NCBI GenBank assembly: GCA_963749875.1
Contig: CAVVOX010000004.1
Coordinates: 186,001 to 250,000, forward strand
Length of the DNA stretch: 64,000 nt
Source: JAHQVI01 sp963749875
Lineage (GTDB): Bacteria; Pseudomonadota; Alphaproteobacteria; Rhizobiales; Rhodomicrobiaceae
Direction: 5' to 3'
The position numbers were made by a program, and so were the translations under genes. Shown here one piece after another: positions 34,590 through 43,935 of the stretch; within the stretch, counting starts at the first letter, position 1, and each line of letters starts with the position of its first letter. The notes beneath the pieces were generated by a model. The model was not told the origin of the DNA. It saw nothing but the letters and a program-made list of their open reading frames with translations, and did no database searches.

Positions 34590-35219
34590 TCATTCTCCCG
34601 ATCTCCGGTCTTCCAATATCCGCCAGGCTCTTGCCTCCCGGCGGATCGTGAAGCCTTGCGCATTGTCGATCGGGTTCGCGTGGTGGTATGCCCGGAAGGC
34701 GCGCATGGTCTCCGGGCCGATCGGGTCATGCCCCTCGATGATCTCCCAGCGGACCGCCTTCATGAACAGGCCGTGGCTGTAGACGACGACCGCTTGCGCA
34801 GGCAGGGCGGCGAGCCGGTCGAGCGCGGCGCGCACGCGGGCGACGAAATCGGCATAGCACTCCGCGCCGTCGCCGTCGCAGCGATGCGGATCGGCGGCGT
34901 CCCAGAAGGCCTCCACCCAGGGCAGCCGGTCCGTCGTGGTGGTGTGCATCCGCCGCGCGGGCGCGATGCAGTCGAATTCATGCACCGGCCAGACCTCCAG
35001 CGGCACATGCGGGAAACGCGCGGCGGCGGGCGCGGCGGTGTCGCGGGCGCGGATATAGGGCGAGGTGACGATCAGGCCGGGCGGCTCGCCGAGCGTATGG
35101 CTGAGCGCCTGCGCCTGCTCGCGGCCCCGCGCGGTGAGCGGAATGCCGGCAGGCTCGCCCGTCACCCCGCCCGCATTGGCAAGGCTCTCCCCATGACGGA
35201 TAAAGCGGACGGTGAGCAT
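34590..35219 (-). CDS. Histidine phosphatase-family (phosphoglycerate mutase-like) protein
   Basis: 209-residue phosphatase of the branch 1 superfamily. The catalytic RHG motif is FIRHGESLANAGG at residues 6-18. PLTARGREQAQALS, SPYIRARDTAAP and the second histidine in VVVYSHGLFMKAVRWE complete the site. It lacks the insert needed for 2,3-bisphosphoglycerate-dependent mutase activity, so it is probably a phosphatase of unknown substrate. It lies between the NLR-like gene and the frameshifted exported-protein gene, all on the minus strand. Confidence 0.88.
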   Translation of the reverse strand: MLTVRFIRHGESLANAGGVTGEPAGIPLTARGREQAQALSHTLGEPPGLIVTSPYIRARDTAAPAAARFPHVPLEVWPVHEFDCIAPARRMHTTTTDRLPWVEAFWDAADPHRCDGDGAECYADFVARVRAALDRLAALPAQAVVVYSHGLFMKAVRWEIIEGHDPIGPETMRAFRAYHHANPIDNAQGFTIRREARAWRILEDRRSGE

Positions 35220-35321
35220 TTGGGGCCGTTGAAGCGTTGGCGGAGACCGTTGCCGTCTGCATAGAGGAGGACGCGGCGGCGCTCAAGCGTCGTGGATGCC
35301 ATGACGCAAGAATAGCCGCCG

Positions 35322-35337
35322 GGTTCCACGTGAAACC
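35322..35337. promoter_or_regulatory. parS: parS-like centromere site 2
   Basis: GGTTCCACGTGAAACC, with a perfect GTTCCACGTGAAAC core, lies in the intergenic gap between the NLR-like gene and the histidine phosphatase gene. It is the second of three such sites in 8.2 kb. Confidence 0.85.
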
Positions 35338-35364
35338 GGGCGGCGATATGCTCACCGACGCCCG

Positions 35365-38300
35365 CTATCCCTCTTTATCCCCGCGCTTCGCTTTGAAGCG
35401 CTCGTAATTCGCCTTGACCGTCTTCGTATGCGGATGATCGGGGCCGAGGCTCGTCTCGAAGATCGCCATCGCGCGCTCATAGAGCGGCTCGGCCTCGGCG
35501 GCGGTTCGTGCCGCAGCAGCCCGGCCAGATTGTTGAGGCTGTGCACATTGGGGTGGTTCCGGTAGGCCTCTCGATAGCGAGGGCGCGTTCATAAAGCGGC
35601 TCGGCCTCGCGAGGCGTTCGTGGCCTGAGCAGCGGCCAGATTGTTGAGGCTGGCCACCTCGGGGTGGTCCGGCCCGAGGGCGGCCTCGTCGATGGCGAGG
35701 GCGCGGCGATAGAGCGGCTCGGCCTCGGCGAGGCGGTTGCGTGTCCTGAAGCAGCGCGGCCAGATTGTTGAGGCTTGTGCCGACATTGGGGTGGTCCGGC
35801 CCGAAGGCCTTCTCGTGGATGTCGAGGGCGCGGCGATAGAGCGGCTCGGCCTCGCCGGGGCGGTTGCGTGTCCTGAAGCAGCCGGCCAGATTGTTGAGGC
35901 TTGTGGCCACATCGGGGTGGTCCGGCCCGAGGGCGGCCTCGTCGATGGCGAGGGCGCGGCGCATAGAGCGGCTCGGCCTCGGCGAGGCGGTTGGTGTCCT
36001 GAAGAGCGCGGCCAGATTGTTGAGGTTTACGGCCACATTCGGGGTGGTCCGGCCCGAGGCGGCCTTATCGATGGCGAGGGCGCGGCGCATAGAGCGGCTC
36101 GGCCTCGGCGAGGCGGTTCGTGGCGCGCAAGCAGCCCGGCCAGATTGTTGAGGCTGATGGCCACATTGGGGTGGTCCGGCCCGAGGGCGGCCTCGTCGAT
36201 GGCGAGGGCGCGGCTGCATGAGCGGCTCGGCCGTTCGGTAGTCGGCGCGCGTATAGAAATATAGTGCCGAGTTTCCCGCAGATCCCGGCTGTGTCTTGCG
36301 AGCCATCGCCGCCATCGGCGCTCCATCCAGAACGGCAAGCGCATGGGGAAGCAGCGTCGCGACATGCGGCCAATCGACATGTTCCTGAACTGTCGACGGC
36401 GCTCAAGAGCGTTGTGCATCAGGCGCAGCGCGATCTGCTGCGGCGCTTCGTTGCCGTCCGCCGAGGCGGCCCCGCACCACAGCCTGAACCAGCCGATGCA
36501 CGCTGAAGCCGCGCGCGCCGTCCTCCAGCGTTTCATGCGTGATCAGCGAGACATCGGCGAGCGCCGCGAGGGCCTCGTCGCGCGCGCTTTCGCTCATGAC
36601 ATCGGCGGTGATGAGATCGAGCGGGATGCGGTCCGGCGCGAGGAAGGCGGCGATGGCCATGAGCTGCTCCGCCTCGGGACACGCCTCCGCCGCCTTGTCG
36701 ATGGCGAGGCTGAAGGTGGCGAAGACGGTCGCCGGATAGCCGGCGTTCGGCGGGGCCTTGTCGATCAGCTCCGGCAGCTTCTCGCGATAGGCGTCGAACG
36801 TCCAGTTCATCCGCCAGCAGGTGGCGCGGGCATGGCTGAGCGCCAGCGGCAGCCAGCCCAGCGCGGCGGCGAGCCGCGCGGCGGCCTCGCGGTCCGGATG
36901 GCGGGCGTGCTCCATGAGATAGTCCGCCGCGACCTCGGGCGGGAAGACATCGACGGGCAGCGCCTCGGCATGGCCGTGCCAGTCGGACCAGCGGCTGGTG
37001 ACGATGAGATGCGCGCCGGTGGCCGGGGTCAGCTTGTCGATGGCGGCGGGGCTTTCGGCATTGTCATAGACGAGCAGCCAGGGCTTCTCCGCGCCGGTCT
37101 GCGCGATGGCGTCGAGGGCGAGATGCGCGGCGCGGTCGCGCTCTTCGATCTCGTCGAGGCCGGGGATCAGGCGGCTGCCCAGGGTGATCAGGTCGTCGAG
37201 CAGCGTCTGCTCCGTCTCCGCGCGGACCCACCAGACGCCGTGATAGCGCGCGCGGTTGCGCCAGCCATATTCCTGCGCCAGCACCGACTTGCCGACGCCG
37301 CCGAGGCCGTGAATGGCGGCGGATGCGGCGCCCGCGTTGGTGAGCGCGGCGGCGCCGCCATGCTGCCACAGCGCCTGTCAAGCGCGTCGAGCAGGTCGTC
37401 GCGGCCGGTGAAGCTCGGCACTTCCCGAATTTCGGGGTGCAGGACTTGCGGTTCTGCCGTAGTCGGGCCGCTTCGGCTTCGATCAAGACGCCGGCTGCAG
37501 TTTGCATGCGCTAAATCTGGCAAATCCTCCAGGAAGCGCTTGAGCGCGGCGTGTTGCAAAGCATCTGCCCGCATCGGCTTGACGATCGTGCCGTGATCGG
37601 AGCCGGGAATCTTCAGCGGCTCGCAGCCCGGCTGGTGGAAATAGGCGGAGGCGGAAAAGGGCTCGACGACCTGACGCCACAGTCCGAACCAACGCTTCAC
37701 CGTGATCGGCCGATCTTCCAGCAATTCGCGCCCGAGCGATGCACAGCTTGCCTCCGTTCAGCAGCGTTCTGAAGTCGCGGTGAAGCTCGTCGAGAGAGCT
37801 ATTGGCTTGCGAGAAGCGCAGGGCCGCAGCCTGGGTGTGCTGAAGGGCGTAAGACAGGACGGACAGCATGTTCGCGTCCCGGGAGCCGAGCGATGGCGAG
37901 GCGACAAGGAAGAGTCCGATTGTCGGGTCCGCATCGGAAAGCTTGCCTTGATTGGCGACCAGGAAGCGGCGAACGACGATCCCGCCCATGCTGTGGCAGA
38001 CAAAGACGATGTTGGGGACGGTCCAAAGGTCATCGATCCAGAAGTGTTCGCGCAGCGCGTCGGCCGCATCGGCGATGCTGTAGGTTCTTGAGCCGAGCGA
38101 CGTCCTGTAGGTGAAAATATAGATCCCGAGATGCTTCGAAGCCCGGCTCTGCTTTCAGCAGCTCCGGCCAGGACGGTTTTCCCCATGCCGTCTCGCCGCT
38201 GGAGAGAATGCCGTGCACGAAGATGACGCAGGTATCCGAGGCCGGCTTGCGGAGGCAGTGCAAGCCGAACGCGTCGAGCTGGGCCGCTTCCTGCTTGTCC

Positions 38301-38368
38301 TTCCCGGCGTGGGAGACGGCGGGCTCGCCGGTCATGGCCGCGCCGTCCTTGTCGCTTCCGTCCGCCAT
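35365..38368 (-). pseudogene. NLR/STAND-like protein: alpha/beta hydrolase, NB-ARC, TPR; multiply frameshifted
   Basis: Read across frames this encodes one protein of about 1000 residues. Domain 1 (about 1-270) is a lipase/esterase-like alpha/beta hydrolase: CVIFVHGILSSGETAWG, then FTYRTSLGSRTYSIADAADA, and the nucleophile elbow VFVCHSMGGIVVRRF. Domain 2 is an NB-ARC ATPase: IHGLGGVGKSVLAQEYGW (P-loop), PWLLVYDNAES (Walker B), LIVTSRWSDW, LGWLPLALSHA (GxP) and FSVHRLVQAVVR. Domain 3 is about seven kinesin-light-chain-type TPR repeats of about 42 residues (RALAIDEAALGPDHPNVAIS, LNNLAGLL). Indels occur near 38126, 37744, 37378, 36455, 36405 and 36215, with several more in the repeats. Hydrolase-NB-ARC-TPR architecture is known from fungal SesB-type NLRs; related bacterial STAND proteins act in phage defence. 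Whether the breaks are real is open. Confidence 0.82.
35440..36225. repeat. Tandem DNA repeats encoding TPR units
   Basis: About six direct repeats of roughly 125 bases, each containing TTGTTGAGGCT, GGTGGTCCGGCCCGA and GATGGCGAGGGCGCGGC. They encode the TPR units of the NLR-like gene. Several units differ by single-base indels that break the frame. Copy-number change by recombination would be easy here. Confidence 0.9.
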
Positions 38369-39049
38369 CGCGCGCCGCCGTTCCCGCTTTCCGTCTGACG
38401 GGAACAATACACGCGAGCGGGGAGAATGGCCAAGCCGTGTTTGCCCGCAAATGACGGGGAATTGCATCGGGGGAGCACCTGCACACCCATTGTCGTCCTC
38501 GGGCCTGCCTGTCCCGGACTTGATCCGGGAACCCGAGGACCCATTCCCATTGCATCGGCGCGTTTGCGGAAGGCCGATTGGCTGATGGCATGGGTTGCCG
38601 GGTCACGCCCGGCAACGACACTGGTGATGTTGCACCGGATTTGCCCAATACCGTCCCCGCGGGCGCCACCGCTTTGAGGCACGTAGCCCGGATGGAGCGC
38701 AGCGCAATCCGGGGTAGGCCCGTCGATCATTCCCGGGTTCCGCTTTGCTCCACCCGGGCTACGTCCTGCGCCGCCGCGCCGGGGGTGTCCTCCAGCAAGT
38801 AGCCCGGATGGAGTGCAACGCAATCCGGGGCGGCCCGTCGATCATTCCCGGGTTCCGCTTTGCTCCACCCGGGCTACATCGTGCACCGCCGCCCGCAGCC
38901 GAACATGGCGGCGAATGTGCGATGCGGATAACAAGGCGCGGATAGGCGCCCGCACGTTCACGCCATGTGCACGAACGTGCGGGGCGAATGGGCCGCGAGA
39001 CCGCGCCAAACGCCTTGCTCAGCAACGGATCTCGCCGCTTCCTGCGCCC
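38369..39049. other. Repeat-rich intergenic region upstream of the NLR-like gene
   Basis: About 680 bases without a credible gene. It holds a dispersed mosaic (about 38490-38620: CCTGCCTGTCCCGGACTTGA, TCCGGGAACCCGAGGACCC, GGTTGCCGGGTCACGCCCGG). Two near-identical palindromic repeats are listed separately. The NLR-like gene's promoter should lie in the first part but is not evident. Confidence 0.5.
38682..38880. repeat. Two tandem copies of an inverted repeat
   Basis: Each copy starts GTAGCCCGGATGGAG and ends CTCCACCCGGGCTAC, with GCAATCCGGGG and CCCGGGTTCCGC inside. Copies lie at about 38682-38763 and 38800-38876. A degraded relative is at 33707-33743. They can fold into long cruciforms. Confidence 0.85.
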
Positions 39050-39065
39050 TGTTCCACGTGAAACC
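39050..39065. promoter_or_regulatory. parS: parS-like centromere site 3
   Basis: TGTTCCACGTGAAACC matches the parS consensus at 15 of 16 positions (the consensus ends in A). It lies 6 bases beyond the mnmE stop codon, in the intergenic region. Confidence 0.88.
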
Positions 39066-39071
39066 GGAACA

Positions 39072-40395
39072 TTATTTTCCGATGCAAAAATCGGCGAAAA
39101 TTTTGTCCAGAATATCCTCGACATCGACGCGGCCCGTCAGCCGGCCGAGCGCGGCGGCGGCTTCGCGCAGATCCTCGGCGCGCAGTTCGAGTTCGGCGAA
39201 ATCGCCGGCGAGGAAACGGTCGAACGCGGCGGCGCAGCGCTCCAGTTCGCGGCGATGGCGGCTCCTTGTGATGGCCGGGCTTTCGCCGACATCGGCGGCT
39301 TGCTGAACTTCTTCCGTGAGCTTAGCGATCAGCCGGTCGAGCCCTTCGCCGGTCTTGACGGAAAGCGGGATCGCGTCGCCGGTGTCGGTCTGTGGCGCGA
39401 GATCGATCTTGTTCACCGCCTCGATGATCCGCGCGCCGCGCTCCGTCGCCAGCGCCTCCGGCCGCGTTCGATCCGGCGCCGTCGCATCATGCAGCCAGAG
39501 GACGAGATCGGCGTGCCTGGCCCGCTCCAGCGCGCGGCGGACACCCTCCTGCTCGATCGCGCCCGCCGCCTCGCGAATGCCGGCCGTGTCCATCAGGATG
39601 ACGGGAAAGCCGCTTAAGTTCAGCCGCACCTCGATCACGTCGCGGGTCGTCCCGGCTTCGGCGGAGACGATCGCCACGTCGCGCCGGGCAAGTGCGTTCA
39701 TCAGGCTGGACTTGCCGGCATTGGGCGGTCCGGCGATGACGACTCGCAGGCCGTCGCGCAGGATCTCGCCGCCACGCCGGTCGGCCAGATGCGCCGCGAT
39801 CTGGTCGCGCAGAGCGCTTGCCGCCTTTCGGGACCCCGCCGCGACGGTTCCCGGCACATCGCCCTCGTCGGAGAAATCCAGCTCCGCCTCGATGCTCGCC
39901 AGCGCCTCGATCAGCCGCGCCCGCCAGCCATCATAGAGCGCGCGCAAGGCGCCGGCGGACTGCCGCACGGCCTGACGCCGCTGCGCTTCGGTCTCGGCGT
40001 CGATCAGATCGGCGAGTCCCTCCGCCTCGGTGAGATCGAGCTTGCCGTTCTCGAAGGCGCGGCGGGCGAATTCCCCCGGCTCGGCGGGCCGCAGCCCCTC
40101 GATCCGCGCCCAGCGCGCCGAAAACCGCCTCGATGACGGCCCGGCCGCCATGAATATGCAGCTCGGCAATGTCCTCACCGGTAAAACTTGCGGGTGCGGG
40201 AAACCATATAATCAGGCTATGGTCCAAGACTTCACCCGTCGCAGGCGCGCGCAGAGCCCGAAGGGTCGCGACGCGCGGGGCGGGCAGCGTCCCTGCGAGG
40301 CGGCGCAGAGTATCGCCCGCCGCGGGACCGGAAATGCGAATGACCGCGACGCCCGCTTTTCCATGACCGCTCGAAAGCGCGTAGATGGTGGTCAC
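39072..40395 (-). pseudogene. mnmE: tRNA modification GTPase MnmE (TrmE), one frameshift
   Basis: Partner of MnmG in tRNA U34 modification. The N-terminal folate-binding part (TTIYALSSGHGKAGVAVIRI, then FTGEDIAELHIHGG and AVIEAVFGALG) is in one frame. From IEGLRPAEPGEFARRAF onward the protein is in another: GLRVVIAGPPNAGKSSLMNA (G1), EAGTTRDVIE, LMDTAGIRE (G3), NKIDLA (G4) and the C-terminal FADFCIGK with the conserved cysteine. One extra base near 40103-40110 explains the break. The start is probably the GTG at 40395, preceded by GGAG. Since the rest is intact, sequencing error is likely. The gene lies 5.6 kb from mnmG, with accessory genes between. Confidence 0.92.
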
Positions 40396-40439
40396 GGGTT
40401 CAATCTCCGACGAAAGCCGCAAACAAAAGGGAGCATATT

Positions 40440-42470
40440 TTGTCCTACAATCGGCTCAGCCAGGAAACCAGCCCCTATCTTCTGCAGCACAAGGATAACC
40501 CCGTCCATTGGTGGCCTTGGGGAGATGAGGCCTTCGCGGAGGCGAAGCGCACGGACAAGCCGGTCTTGCTCTCTGTCGGCTATGCGGCCTGCCATTGGTG
40601 CCATGTGATGGCGCATGAAAGTTTCGAGGATACCGGAACCGCGACGGTGATGAACGAGCTGTTCGTCAATATCAAGGTCGATCGCGAGGAGCGGCCCGAC
40701 GTCGATGCGCTCTATATGAACGCGCTGCATCAGCTCGGGGAACAGGGCGGCTGGCCGCTGACCATGTTCCTCGCGCCGAACGGCGAGCCCTTCTGGGGCG
40801 GCACCTATTTCCCGAAAGAACAGATCTACGGCCGCCCCACCTTCACCCATGTGCTGCGCGAGATCAGCCGCGTCTACCGCGAGGAACAGGACAAGGTGCG
40901 CGCCAATGCGGACGCTCTGCGCGCCGCGATCCAGCCGCGGCTGGCATCGGCCGCGGGCGAGGAGCATCTGAACGAGAATACGCTTGCCGATCTCGCCGCG
41001 CGGCTGTCGCAGGCGATCGATCCGGATCATGGCGGGCTGATGGGTGCGCCGAAATTCCCCAATTGCGTGATTCTCGGCTTCCTCTGGAAGGTCGGATTGA
41101 GACATGGGATCGGCTCCACCATTGACGGGGTGGAGAAGACGCTGCTGCATATCGCGCAGGGCGGCATATACGACCATCTCGGCGGCGGTTTCGCGCGTTA
41201 CTCGGTCGACGAGCGCTGGCTGGTGCCGCATTTCGAGAAGATGCTCTACGATAATGCGCTGCTCATCGATCTGATGACGGAGGTCTGGAAGGAGCGGCGC
41301 CATCCCCTGCTGCAAATGCGCATTACCGAGACCGTGGAATGGCTGCTGCGGGAGATGATCGCCCCCGACGGCGGATTTGCCTCCTCCTATGATGCGGACT
41401 CCGAAGGTGAGGAAGGCAAGTTCTACGTCTGGAGCCGCGGCGAGATCGTCGAGGCGCTCGGCGAGGCGGACGGCGCGTTCTTCGCGGAGGCCTATGACGT
41501 CAGCGAGCGTGGCAATTGGGAAGGCGCCAATATTTTGAACCGGCTTCATACGATGGAGCTGCTGTCGCCGGCGGCGGAAGAGAAGCTCGCCGAGCTCCGG
41601 GCAAAGCTGTTCGAACGGCGCCAGGGCCGTGTCCCGCCGGGCTGGGACGACAAGGTGCTGGCCGACTGGAACGGACTTGCCATTTCCGCGCTGGTCAATG
41701 CGGGTCGGACTTTCGGCGTGCCGGCATGGACGGACGCGGCGTCGAAGACCTACGGCTTCATCAAAGAGCGCATGGAGAGCGGCGGAAGGCTGCTGCACAG
41801 CTACCGCGCCGGCCAGGCGAAGACGCCCGCCGTGGCGAGCGATTATGCGAATATGATCGACGCGGCGATCGCGCTTTATCTGGCGATAGGCGACAAGGAC
41901 AAGCTGGCGGATGCCGAGCGCTGGACGGAGGTGATGCGGTCGCAATATTGGGCGGAGTCCGGCGGCTATTATCTCTCCGCGGCAGATACGGGCGATATCA
42001 TCATCCGCACGCTTTCCGCGAGAGACGATGCAACGCCGAACGCCAATCCGATCATGTTCGGCAATCTCACCGCGCTCTATCTGATCACCGGCAAAGAGGG
42101 CTGCCGCGCGACCGCGGAAGCGCTGCGCAAAGGCTTCGCCGGAGAAGCGCTTCAGCTGGCAAGCCTCCACACCGGCTATTTCAGTGCGTTGGCGGATCAT
42201 TTGAGGCCGCAGCACGTCGTCCTGATCCGGGGCGCGGGCGATGAGGCCATGCGCGATGCGCTGACGCACATATCGCTTCCCGGAACGGTGGTCGAATGGC
42301 TGACGGAGGAGGCGTCGCCCGCCGAGAGCTCGCCGGCTTTCGGCAAGCGCGCGGTGGATGGGAAGGCGACGGCCTATATCTGCATCGGTCCGCAATGCTC
42401 CCCTCCGGTAACCGCCTCCGAGGGGCTGCTTGCGTCCTTGCGCGGCGGCCGGATACCGCATTTGGCCTAG
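40440..42470 (+). CDS. DUF255 thioredoxin-domain protein (YyaL/Spata20-like)
   Basis: 676-residue cytoplasmic protein. N-terminal thioredoxin-like domain: NRLSQETSPYLLQHKDNPVH, then the redox motif GYAACHWCHVMAHESFED with Cys51 and Cys54, and PLTMFLAPNGEPFWGGTYFP. The C-terminal two thirds form a helical (alpha/alpha) six-hairpin-type domain: GGLMGAPKFPN, YDHLGGGFARYSVDERWLVP, HFEKMLYDN and GFASSYDADSEGEEGKFYVW. The family is widespread in bacteria and eukaryotes, with no firmly assigned reaction. Start is TTG after GGGAG. The final TAG stop codon is the CTAG end of a palindromic element, so the native C-terminus may have been altered. Confidence 0.93.
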   Translation: MSYNRLSQETSPYLLQHKDNPVHWWPWGDEAFAEAKRTDKPVLLSVGYAACHWCHVMAHESFEDTGTATVMNELFVNIKVDREERPDVDALYMNALHQLGEQGGWPLTMFLAPNGEPFWGGTYFPKEQIYGRPTFTHVLREISRVYREEQDKVRANADALRAAIQPRLASAAGEEHLNENTLADLAARLSQAIDPDHGGLMGAPKFPNCVILGFLWKVGLRHGIGSTIDGVEKTLLHIAQGGIYDHLGGGFARYSVDERWLVPHFEKMLYDNALLIDLMTEVWKERRHPLLQMRITETVEWLLREMIAPDGGFASSYDADSEGEEGKFYVWSRGEIVEALGEADGAFFAEAYDVSERGNWEGANILNRLHTMELLSPAAEEKLAELRAKLFERRQGRVPPGWDDKVLADWNGLAISALVNAGRTFGVPAWTDAASKTYGFIKERMESGGRLLHSYRAGQAKTPAVASDYANMIDAAIALYLAIGDKDKLADAERWTEVMRSQYWAESGGYYLSAADTGDIIIRTLSARDDATPNANPIMFGNLTALYLITGKEGCRATAEALRKGFAGEALQLASLHTGYFSALADHLRPQHVVLIRGAGDEAMRDALTHISLPGTVVEWLTEEASPAESSPAFGKRAVDGKATAYICIGPQCSPPVTASEGLLASLRGGRIPHLA

Positions 42471-42596
42471 CGCAACGCGCGTCCAAACATGTCCCCGCGA
42501 AGGCGGGGATGGACGTGGGAACAGTTGCGCTCGTTTTTTGAGATAGATCAACTTGACCCCATTCAATTGGTTCCAATTGAACGAGGGTTGATCTAG
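42467..42596. repeat. Palindromic element copy C, full length
   Basis: 130 bp from CTAGCGCAACGCGCG to GGGTTGATCTAG. It has a first palindrome around TCCCCGCGAAGGCGGGGA and a second bounded by GATCAACTTGACC and GGGTTGATC. Its left CTAG contains the stop codon of the DUF255 gene. Its right CTAG overlaps the AGGAGG ribosome-binding site of the VOC gene. Confidence 0.92.
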
Positions 42597-42605
42597 GAGG
42601 CTCTC

Positions 42606-43250
42606 GTGCCCGCTTGCGAGCTTGATCACATTGTCGTCGCGGCAGCATCGCTGGAAGCGGGCGTCGCTTTCATTCGCGAGCGGCTTGGCGTCGACATCCC
42701 GGCGGGCGGTAAGCACGAGCTGATGGGCACGCATAATCATCTGATGCGTTTGGGCGAGGCGTGCTACCTCGAAGTCATTGCGGTGGACCCGGACGCCCCG
42801 AAGCCCGCGCACGCCAGATGGTACGCGCTCGATGATCCGGCGATACAAGCGCGCTTGCGCGGGCGTCCCTGTATCATCACTTGGGTGGTCCGGACCGCGG
42901 ATATCGTGGCGACCATGCAGGCAGCCGCCTTCCCGCTCGGGGAAGTTGTGCCTGTCAGCCGTGGCGCGTTGAACTGGCGCCTGACCGTGCCGACGGATGG
43001 ACATCTGCCGGAAGGCGGGGTCGTCCCGCATCTCATCCAATGGGACGGCGGCGCGAGGCCGTGGGAAGGGATGGCCGATCGCGGCTGCCGGCTCGACGAG
43101 CTGACGCTGATCCATCCCGATCCGGATCGGCTACGCCAGGCGCTGGCGACGCTTTGCGATCGGGGATTCAAGCCGATCAGCATTGAAAAGGGCGTCGCGC
43201 CTGGGTTGTCGGCCCGAATCTCGACGCCTTCGGGAGCTGTAAGAATTTAA
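42606..43250 (+). CDS. VOC/glyoxalase-like domain protein
   Basis: 214 residues, GTG start five bases after AGGAGG. ACELDHIVVAAASLEAGVAF with its early histidine, HNHLMRLGEACYLEVIAVDP, then a second half with RGALNWRLTVPTDGHLPEGG and VVPHLIQWDGGARPWEGMAD. This is the Glyoxalase_3-type arrangement of betaalphabeta motifs, expected to bind a divalent metal. The reaction is unknown. Its ribosome-binding site is partly formed by the end of the palindromic element upstream. Confidence 0.85.
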   Translation: MPACELDHIVVAAASLEAGVAFIRERLGVDIPAGGKHELMGTHNHLMRLGEACYLEVIAVDPDAPKPAHARWYALDDPAIQARLRGRPCIITWVVRTADIVATMQAAAFPLGEVVPVSRGALNWRLTVPTDGHLPEGGVVPHLIQWDGGARPWEGMADRGCRLDELTLIHPDPDRLRQALATLCDRGFKPISIEKGVAPGLSARISTPSGAVRI

Positions 43251-43282
43251 GCCGGGTGCATTTCGGGCGGCTGTTGGGTCGA

Positions 43283-43813
43283 TCAGCGGGTGGGGCGGTC
43301 AACGGACTCCCAATAGAAGGCGACGCGGCTGAGAGAAACGTCGCCGTAGGTTTCGGCCGAGGTCGCACAGCGGCGCCCTCCAAGCCGGCTGTAAAAGTCG
43401 CAAGCCCCTTCATTGTCGGCGAGTGCCCAGACCAGCAGGCTCCGCGAGCCTTGGCGGGTGAGCGCCTGGCGGGCCGCTATGAAGAGCTTCTTTCCGAGGC
43501 CAAGACCCTGGAAGGTCGGGGCGAGATAGAGTTCGAAAATTTCGCCGGTTTTTGAGCGCCGCTGATTACGCGCGGCCCCAAAGGACGTATAGCCCTGAAC
43601 GATGCCGTTAAACGTCAGAACCAGCATGCGGGATCGGCGGCGGCTGAGTGATCGCGCCCACCAGGTGGGGCTGCGGCGGACAATCATTCGTTCCAGGTGG
43701 AGATGCGGGATGATGCCCTGATAGGTCGCGCGCCACGCTTCGTCGTGAACGCGGGCGATTCCTCCGGCGTCGCTCCGGGTGGCTTCCCTTATCTCAACCA
43801 GTTTCTTCGCCAT
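43283..43813 (-). CDS. GNAT-family N-acetyltransferase
   Basis: 176 residues from MAKKLVEIREATRSDAGGIA. GNAT motif A is FELYLAPTFQGLGLGKKLFI, with the Q/RxxGxG/A acetyl-CoA loop (QGLGLG). ARVHDEAWRATYQGIIP forms the N-terminal helix and ADNEGACDFYSRLGGRR the C-terminal motif B. Substrate unknown. An alternative ATG 27 bases upstream (43840) would add MPRPAYSQG. Longer frames run into the neighbouring palindromic element and were rejected. Confidence 0.85.
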   Translation of the reverse strand: MAKKLVEIREATRSDAGGIARVHDEAWRATYQGIIPHLHLERMIVRRSPTWWARSLSRRRSRMLVLTFNGIVQGYTSFGAARNQRRSKTGEIFELYLAPTFQGLGLGKKLFIAARQALTRQGSRSLLVWALADNEGACDFYSRLGGRRCATSAETYGDVSLSRVAFYWESVDRPTR

Positions 43814-43858
43814 CCCCTGACTATAAGCCGGGCGCGGCATAAAATCGAGAGTGACTTC

Positions 43859-43935
43859 GCGCAACGCGCGTCCAAGCATGTCCCCGCGAAGGCGGGGATG
43901 GACGTGGGAACAGATGCGCTCGCCTTTTAATCTAG
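43859..43935. repeat. Palindromic element copy D, short form
   Basis: CGCAACGCGCGTCCAAGCAT, TCCCCGCGAAGGCGGGGA, GGAACAGATGCGCTCGCC and a terminal CTAG. The second palindrome (GATCAAC type) is missing. The final CTA on the plus strand is the TAG stop codon of the metallopeptidase gene. Confidence 0.85.

Noticed and set aside
35440..36225. Regular direct repeats considered as a CRISPR array
   Set aside because: Unit length is about 125 bases, the repeats code TPR motifs, and there are no short repeats with unique spacers.
40392..43115. 907-codon minus-strand open frame opposite the DUF255 and VOC genes
   Set aside because: Antisense shadow that runs through the palindromic element; no domain features.
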